From Aquanectria penicillioides (taxonomy: Eukaryota; Ascomycota; Sordariomycetes; Hypocreales; Nectriaceae), in contig PYIU01000008.1 of the NCBI GenBank assembly GCA_003415625.1, positions 1,240,001-1,304,000 on the forward strand: a stretch of 64,000 bases of DNA, given 5' to 3'. Each line of letters opens with the position of its first letter. The stretch's first letter is position 1. Positions 57,581-64,000 of this stretch are shown piece after piece. Made by a program: the position numbers and the translations under genes. The notes below the pieces were generated by a model, which saw nothing but the letters and a program-made list of their open reading frames with translations, had not been told where the DNA came from and searched no databases.

Positions 57581-59965
57581 TTCAAGTTTTGTGTAGAGTG
57601 TCCCCAGAATTCAGAGGCCAACGACCCGGCGACTACAAAAGCGTGACACCTCTTTAAAAAAAAAAATCTGTAGGCACCTTTATATCAGCTTTCTTAAGCA
57701 AACAGTCACCGTTTTCTCTTGAAGGACGCCGGCACCGAACCACGACGCAACATTCACATCACCGACCCATGCGGCTCTCGCACCAATCGTGCCTTTTCGA
57801 CCACCAGAGGACAACTAGATCTATCATTTTCAAGGCAAAAGCAATTGGGAGTTTTAATCTCCTCTTCAGAGGTTACAATTGTAACTTCCGGTTCTTCAGG
57901 CAAAACGGCTCCCTCTCATGTTGACCAGTGTCTCGCAATAATAACACCTACCCGAGACCACAAATCTGGAAAGTCATGACGAGACGCAAACTCAGCGAGG
58001 CCTCTACTGTCGTCACTCTGCCGCTGGGTGATGAAGAAGATACGATTAGCGGCGAAAAATGTGTGATAGCGAGATCTAAGAAGAAACTTCACAAGAGTTG
58101 ACAAGCGACCATCCCATGGTGCCCGCGTGGTTATAGTTGTAGCAATTGTGAGGAGCACATCCCCCGTTGTTCTCGACTCATTAATAATAAATATCTCTCA
58201 ATACCAAGATTTCCATATTTCTAATATGTTCTCTTTTGCTAGACCATTATTGGAACAGCGATTCCCAAGATCACAAGCCAATTCTAAGGTCTCAAAAAAA
58301 AAAACCTCAAGTATAGCTCAGCTGACAGGAAAAGTAGGGACTACACCAGCTAAGCCCCAGGACTACTAGACCCATACAGCTTCGCCAAGCACTAGAAGAG
58401 TGTTTGGCAACTGAAAGCTTTACAGTATATAAATATCGAACTTCTCAGTCCAAGTGCCTCACCCTTACCTCAAAGCAAATGACTGTATCTGTCGCGCTAG
58501 GATTATAGAGGGGCTATTAGCAATAGGGCGTTCTATGTGTTTAGGAGGTCTTAATCCTTCTTCGCCAGCGTTTCACTAAATTTCATGTGGGTGAGATGAT
58601 CGTAGTTAGGGTGATCTAAAGCGGCCTTGTGCGGAATATTGGGATCTCCATGTGATGGACAAGCTGCAAGCAAAGCATGTGTAATTTCGGCGTGACCTCC
58701 TCAATCGAAGGTCTTAGAACAGTGGCAGAACTATCTCGCAACGGAGTTGGGTTTGGCGGAACACGTTAGTAGCAAGATCTGTCCCTGTCGGATTGATATA
58801 GAGTCAGCATGGGTGGAATAAGCTCCATTGAGGCTGTGCTCTAGGGTCTATACGCACGTCCAAAGGAGAGTCTGCAGTGACAGCCACAGTCGACTCTAAA
58901 ACATACATTCATCAGCGGTGGTAGCACTGCCACGCGAAGGAAACACTTCCACGGCTCGGTGTTGAAACTAGCTCATGAGCTCTATTATTCCCACCGCCGA
59001 TTCTCCTGGCCAAGCTATCCCCAAAGCCTCGACTCTCACAACGCGATGGCCGAGGCCTATGTTCTAGACGAGTCTGTGCCGGACACAGCTCCTCGGGCAA
59101 ATCTTAGCCGATACATGCCGACGCTCCCCGTCGACAGTTGAGACGAGACATACTGTTATCTCGGGCGAAGCCAAGGTTCAGCTCGCTTTTCGGCGTTTGG
59201 GCTCCCAACAACTGCTGGTGCCCTTTCCAATCTTTCAGCGCTTTCCCGACTCCTCGGGGCTCGGCGAAACGGACCCGGACGTTGAAGGACTTGGAGTAGG
59301 CCTCATGGATCATCCTGAAGAGATTTCGGTCGTTCAGAGCTGGTCCGAGGAACTGAAAGCGAGGAAGGCCCAGGTAAATGGGCATCCAGTGGAACAAAGT
59401 GCAATGGGCCTTGGTGAGCTCAACAGCCCGGCCCACAGAAGGATTCAGGTCATCCTTCGACGGCCGCTGACTCAATGAAATGAGATGAAAACTCAAACCA
59501 GACGGAACAGCAATGGAAACTGGTCCCACTTTGAGTAGTCAACCCACGCAGGTATATTCTAGAAAGCTGTAGGTAATTTTTTACAGCACAAGAGACCAAG
59601 TATTGCTGTTCATTTTGTAGGGCTCGGGCTTCTCAAGATGATGGTATGATGAACAAGGATCCCGAGTGAGATGACGCCACATCGCTCGGCCTCCGTCCTC
59701 GACCTGAAGATTCAGACCCAATCATCAAAGTCAAAGTCAAAGCAGTGGGAATTCTCGGCCGGGGAAATAATCGAATTGATGCCGAGTTATCGGGTTTGTT
59801 GCTCCTATCCGGCGAAGCACTGATATTGAATATATTAGGCAGGTTCAAGATGAACGCATAGCAGAGTTAAATACTGTTGTGGAAAATCATAACAATCGAT
59901 TGGTTTCTAACCTAGCTGATGAAAATTTTAGTGTTTGAGCTGTTGCCATGCATATGTCTAGTGCT
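57581..59965. other. Intergenic region, 2.4 kb
   Basis: No supported gene. The open frame at 59,104-59,529 (minus) and its opposite-strand partner were considered but show no recognisable domain. Confidence 0.45.
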
Positions 59966-61671
59966 TCAAGATGCATAATCTTGAGTTTCATAATTTCGTA
60001 AGGCCATGAGCTTCCTTGGGCTCCTTCTCAGACTCATTGAGTCGGATGAAGGCGCTAGAAAATCTCCCTGCAGCAAATGTTTCCCAAAAGCCTTCAGAAC
60101 GATGCATTCTGAGACGCCTTGCATAGATTCCTTACACCAACCTATTTCTTCCTCTGATGTCTTCACTTTTGCGTTTCTCCCCAATTCCAATCTCATGTCC
60201 ATTATTTCAAAGGCGCGCTTGATTTTTCGGGCGTTGCTTAGATAGTTTAACCCTTCTTCAAAATCTGTTTGATACTCGGCCATCAGTGATTCGATTTCAC
60301 CCAGCCTGTTTAGCTCCGTAATTGTCGCCCAGCCTGACATAAGGGCTATAGGCGCAAAGAAGGCCGCAAATGGCCGATTATGAGTTGCTTCTCTCGCCTG
60401 TACTATGATTCTGTCGCAAAAATCGTAGGCTTCTTCGACTAATGTCGGGTCGTCATCATACATTCTGAGAATCCGATTGACAATCAAGGCTTGGGCCATG
60501 AAAAGGCCATATATGAAGTTGCAGCGAATGCTCATTCGCTTGGCAAGCAGTGGCGCATCCGGCGATGTAGCTTCTTTTCGGCATTTTTCAACAGCTAACC
60601 GAAGCGTCTCGTGTTCAGACTGCATTAGCTTGTAGGTGCAACGTATTTGATGGATATGTTTTCCAGGCTCTCGAATAAAGACGGATAAGTCTACGAGAAC
60701 TTCGGGGAGAACAGTGAGAACATGGCCACGTTTGAGTGGCCGTGGAGCTGAAAACTTATTGAAGATGTACCAAAACGTTCGGTCGAATTCTATATCATGG
60801 TTCCAGAAGCTCTCTGTAATCTGTGATATGAAGTCAGCGCCGTCATGCAGGCATCTCTTTCTGGAAATAGTTCAACACACTATAGTCGAGAGGAAGTATT
60901 CGACTAGATTGGGATCGCATTCCTCTAATCGGTTTTGAGCAGCTGCATCACGCATCAGGTGCAGCAGCATGCCACCGTGTTTGGGGGTGATTGTCTCGCC
61001 CCCACCCATCCATTCCTGGTCACCCAAGTGGGAAACGTCAGTTGTCATCTCATTGCGGCGTCAATTGCAGAAGGTCTTACTTTGCAGACTTGAGCCAAGT
61101 AAATGGCGTACATATTATCCACTGTGCTTGCTTGAGCAGGGTCTCCCAAACTCTCTCTCAACGTTGACAAAGCACGGCCATAGTGATACAAGGCCTTTTG
61201 CTGAGACGTTTTGTTTTTAATAGCATCAAAAGAGGAGATTATAGCCCTTGTTACTGCATCAATAGCGGGGCTAGAACCCAGGCGCCGGGGAAGCTGGTCA
61301 AGGAAAGGACCATATATGTAAATATCGTATCTCACATCTTGCGATTCCAGGATCGATACGAAAACGCCAGCCAATTTCATAGTCTCACTGCTTTGCATCG
61401 GTCTTGGCGATGGAGCCACAGCCGAAGCCGTCTGGGTCTTGCCTCGTATTACTTGGAAGTTCTCCTCTTTAAATTTGAACGTTCTGACACCGCTCTCTTC
61501 ACAGGGGATCCCTCGTTGCGTGCATCGAGTGCAAGATGGTTGGCGCTCGTCACACTGGAACAGCTCAGTCCACGTGCCCACTTCCGAAAATGATGATTTC
61601 TGATCCTGGCTCACCTTTTTCTTTAGTGTTCGGCAAGCAACACATGCTCGCGTAGTACGGACCCCGGTCAT
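59966..61671 (-). CDS. Zn2Cys6 (GAL4-type) fungal transcription factor, four exons, 506 aa
   Basis: Minus-strand exons 61615-61671, 61081-61554, 60881-61015 and 59966-60820 are all joined in phase 0. The binuclear zinc cluster is complete once the first intron is removed: CVACRTLKKK joins CDERQPSCTRCTQRGIPC, giving cysteines 10, 13, 20, 27, 30 and 37 with the canonical spacing 2-6-6-2-6. The long C-terminal part is helical with no recognised enzyme domain, as in fungal regulators whose middle region folds like a truncated fungal-TF domain. The third exon joint (60,821-60,880) is chosen because the read-through meets a stop at once, while splicing continues in frame for 285 codons. It is presumably a nuclear DNA-binding regulator. 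No adjacent metabolic gene in the window suggests its target. Confidence 0.88.
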
Positions 61672-64000
61672 AATACTTGGCGCAATATTCCCTCATTGAG
61701 CAACGTCGAATTTGGGCGTACTGAGGTTGAATCGATTGGGTTACGAACAAGACGATGATTGACGAGAAATGTGGATTGAAAATTCCCGCACCCGTGTGGG
61801 GTGGTGTCATGCAGCGTAGTAATCCAGCGCAACATGGTACCCAATATGGTCGCTGTTGATGGGCTGATTGAAGCTGCTTACTTTCAATTACACTCCAAGA
61901 AAGTGCCAAACCGCTCGCCCAATTTGATGCATCAATGGTTTCCAGGGGCCAAGTAGGATTGTTACTATTGTCATCATGATCGTCATTATCAATGCTCTAC
62001 AATCATATTTAGTAACTACTTTATCCATACTCTATGTGTAAGGGATAACCACAATTGGGCGGGATTAAACCCTCAACCTTATATCGTTCCTCCGAGTGGC
62101 AAGGAATTGTAAGAGTTGGCGTCGGTGTTGGGATTGCTGGTGTTGTTAGTGTTGGTCTTGACTGTGCATGTCGGTGACCAAGCAAGTAGCGGTAGGATTA
62201 CTAACCTGACAAATTTAGAACTGTGGGGATCAATGATATGAGCAATTGGAGCCAAATATTAACCAGGCTGAAGGTATCAGACGCGGCTTTTCAGGACCTG
62301 AGTCCAGCTTAGCGAGCTTACATGATACATTCCTATCATACCCTAAACAAAACACGATCTTCCGACGGCTTTATGCAACACTAAAATTAGCAGTATGCCC
62401 CGCACACTTTAGAATAAGAATGAGAAATCTTAGGCGGAAGTTTCAATGCCACATTATGTGTTGTGGTCCAAGTAGGTTCACGTAAAGGAGTTGTAGGCAA
62501 TGTAATCAACCAACCTGTTAACATGTAGAGCCAAGTGCAGCTGCAAAGTTTTAAAGTCCTTGTCATGCGCATGAACATTCTGATAAATAGTGAAGCAGAA
62601 TGATGCAAATATGTTACCGATACACTAGAGATGCAATATAAAGAGAGGCAACTGAGTAATATATTCTTTAGATTGAGAATATTATAGATGGATTGTGAGG
62701 CTGAATGTTAGATGTTAAAGGATAACTTATCCTGATGAGAAATCCTATTCCGCCATCATGATTCCATCATTACCAATGTCTTCGTGTCTCTCATTTCCTC
62801 TCTATTGGAATGGTTGGCCAGTAGATGCCAAGGAACCGACAAGGACTTACTACTTGGATATTATCACACTCACCTTGACTTATTTTTTTCTCCCCTTAAC
62901 TAGGGCTTAGTCGATCATTCATCATGCCCACCCGTCCCTCTCGGTCTATATACAAAATCAATATCCACAACCTAGGTTGGTAATGAGGCATTAGGAGGTA
63001 CGTATATTATCCAGGTTCCAGGGGTACGCTCTCGCCATCATCCACTCGTGTCTTCCAATGTCTCCCGCCACTTCCACAGAGGCCACAAAATGCAGGAACT
63101 ACTCTAATCACCAGACTAATGATAATACAGAATCAACGTTATAATTTCATGGCCGTGCATCTTACATAGAAAGTAATGTCTCATCTTTCCGGAATCTTGG
63201 CCTTGTTTCTTTTCCCCATCTTTAGTTGCTCTAGATATACATTTTGTATGAAGTCCATACTGCGCTCTGCTTCCCAGAACGCATCAAGACCCAAGTTGCC
63301 ACACTGAAGAAGACCCAAACGCATCGAATCACATCTGTGATGGTTGAGACTTTCTCTGTAGTTGATTTCAAGATCATCACCTAGCTATTGCCTTTCACAC
63401 AGAAACCCACCGCTTAGGATTGTCTTGAAGGTTGTTGTGCCCGTGGTTGATAAACTGGCAAATACGCAAGCACACATGCAACTTCTGAGCATGAGAACAG
63501 GCTGAAGCATATATTCCCAGTTATGCTGGGAATTGGTCTAGCTGTTGATCTCCGGGACAACTTTTCTGTCCCAATCATAGTGGGAATCTCGGGTGGCCTA
63601 GGCCTTGAGGATAACATGGATATCTGCAACGTCTGATAGTATTACTAAGTCTTAGAAGGAGATGATTGTGTCTAGAGACAATTCTGTCGTGGAATGTGAT
63701 GCTTTTTCTTTGTTGATCTTGTGTCTAGTGGCTGCTTGGGATTCGGAGGTGCTCGATTAATATAGTCATCGCTGTCAGTCCTGAAGAAGGTCACATAGAA
63801 TAACTACTAACATTTTGCTGGCATCTCATAATCTGAAACACGGGATGTATGGGAGCATTTGGAAAGGCTTGTAGAGGGGATTCCAGCTACAATTGGCCTG
63901 GATAGTGTCATTCGCGTAGTCGTTTATAATTACTTCCAGCTTTCGTAGTGATATACCTAGACACCATTCTCGCCTCACGGCCAAGGATTACCATATGTTA
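61672..64000. other. Terminal intergenic region, 2.3 kb
   Basis: The promoter side of the transcription factor and AT-rich DNA to the window end. Only short open frames are present. No RNA gene or repeat is recognised. Confidence 0.5.

Noticed and set aside
59104..59529. 141-codon minus-strand frame near the transcription factor
   Set aside because: Some protein-like composition, but both strands are open and no family, signal or splice extension could be recognised. Left unannotated.

Overview
The window is nuclear DNA of a filamentous ascomycete, most likely a Sordariomycete (Hypocreales-like; this placement is inference). The evidence is short GT-AG introns of about 50-140 nt, a fungal Zn2Cys6 regulator, an arrestin with PPxY motifs, a dispersed single 5S rRNA gene, intron-bearing tRNA genes, and a very AT-rich block with C-to-T decay typical of repeat-induced point mutation (RIP).

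Layout. 1-12 kb is gene-dense: a 5'-truncated two-domain amidohydrolase (1-2781), an unrecognised coiled-coil protein (3196-4535, minus), an Hsp70-like ATPase with an apparent one-base frameshift (5507-7761), an RBR-type E3 ubiquitin ligase (8127-9483, minus) and a LigB/DODA-type ring-opening dioxygenase (10693-11854). 12.5-22.6 kb holds a broken class I glutamine-amidotransferase gene, an intact 936-residue membrane protein (13732-16591, minus) and a RIP-decayed NLR relic with an alpha/beta-hydrolase domain, a NACHT domain and ankyrin repeats (18.3-22.6 kb). 24,074-29,923 is one 5.85-kb element bounded by 85-bp terminal inverted repeats and a TA duplication. It is almost entirely RIP-degraded, but two GC-normal miniature LTR retroelements (TRIM-type, 641 and 632 bp) sit inside it in opposite orientations. 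Each has a 5-bp target duplication, a polypurine tract and a candidate self-priming site.

From 30 to 52.9 kb the DNA is of normal base composition but gene-poor. The only genes supported there are an arrestin-related trafficking adaptor (38492-39955), a two-exon small secreted cysteine-rich protein (41931-42522, minus), tRNA-Glu(UUC), a 5S rRNA gene and tRNA-Ala(AGC). 52.9-64 kb holds a seven-helix membrane protein (52900-54185), a 5S relic and a Zn2Cys6 transcription factor (59966-61671, minus).

The genes do not form one pathway. The Hsp70-like protein, the RBR ligase and the NLR relic belong to families common in fungal accessory and self/non-self gene sets. The main novelty is the pair of TRIM-like retroelements. 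A 16-nt sequence just inside the 5' LTR boundary is the exact reverse complement of a segment inside the LTR, located about 28 nt downstream of a TATA box. This is the arrangement expected for Tf1/sushi-type self-primed reverse transcription.
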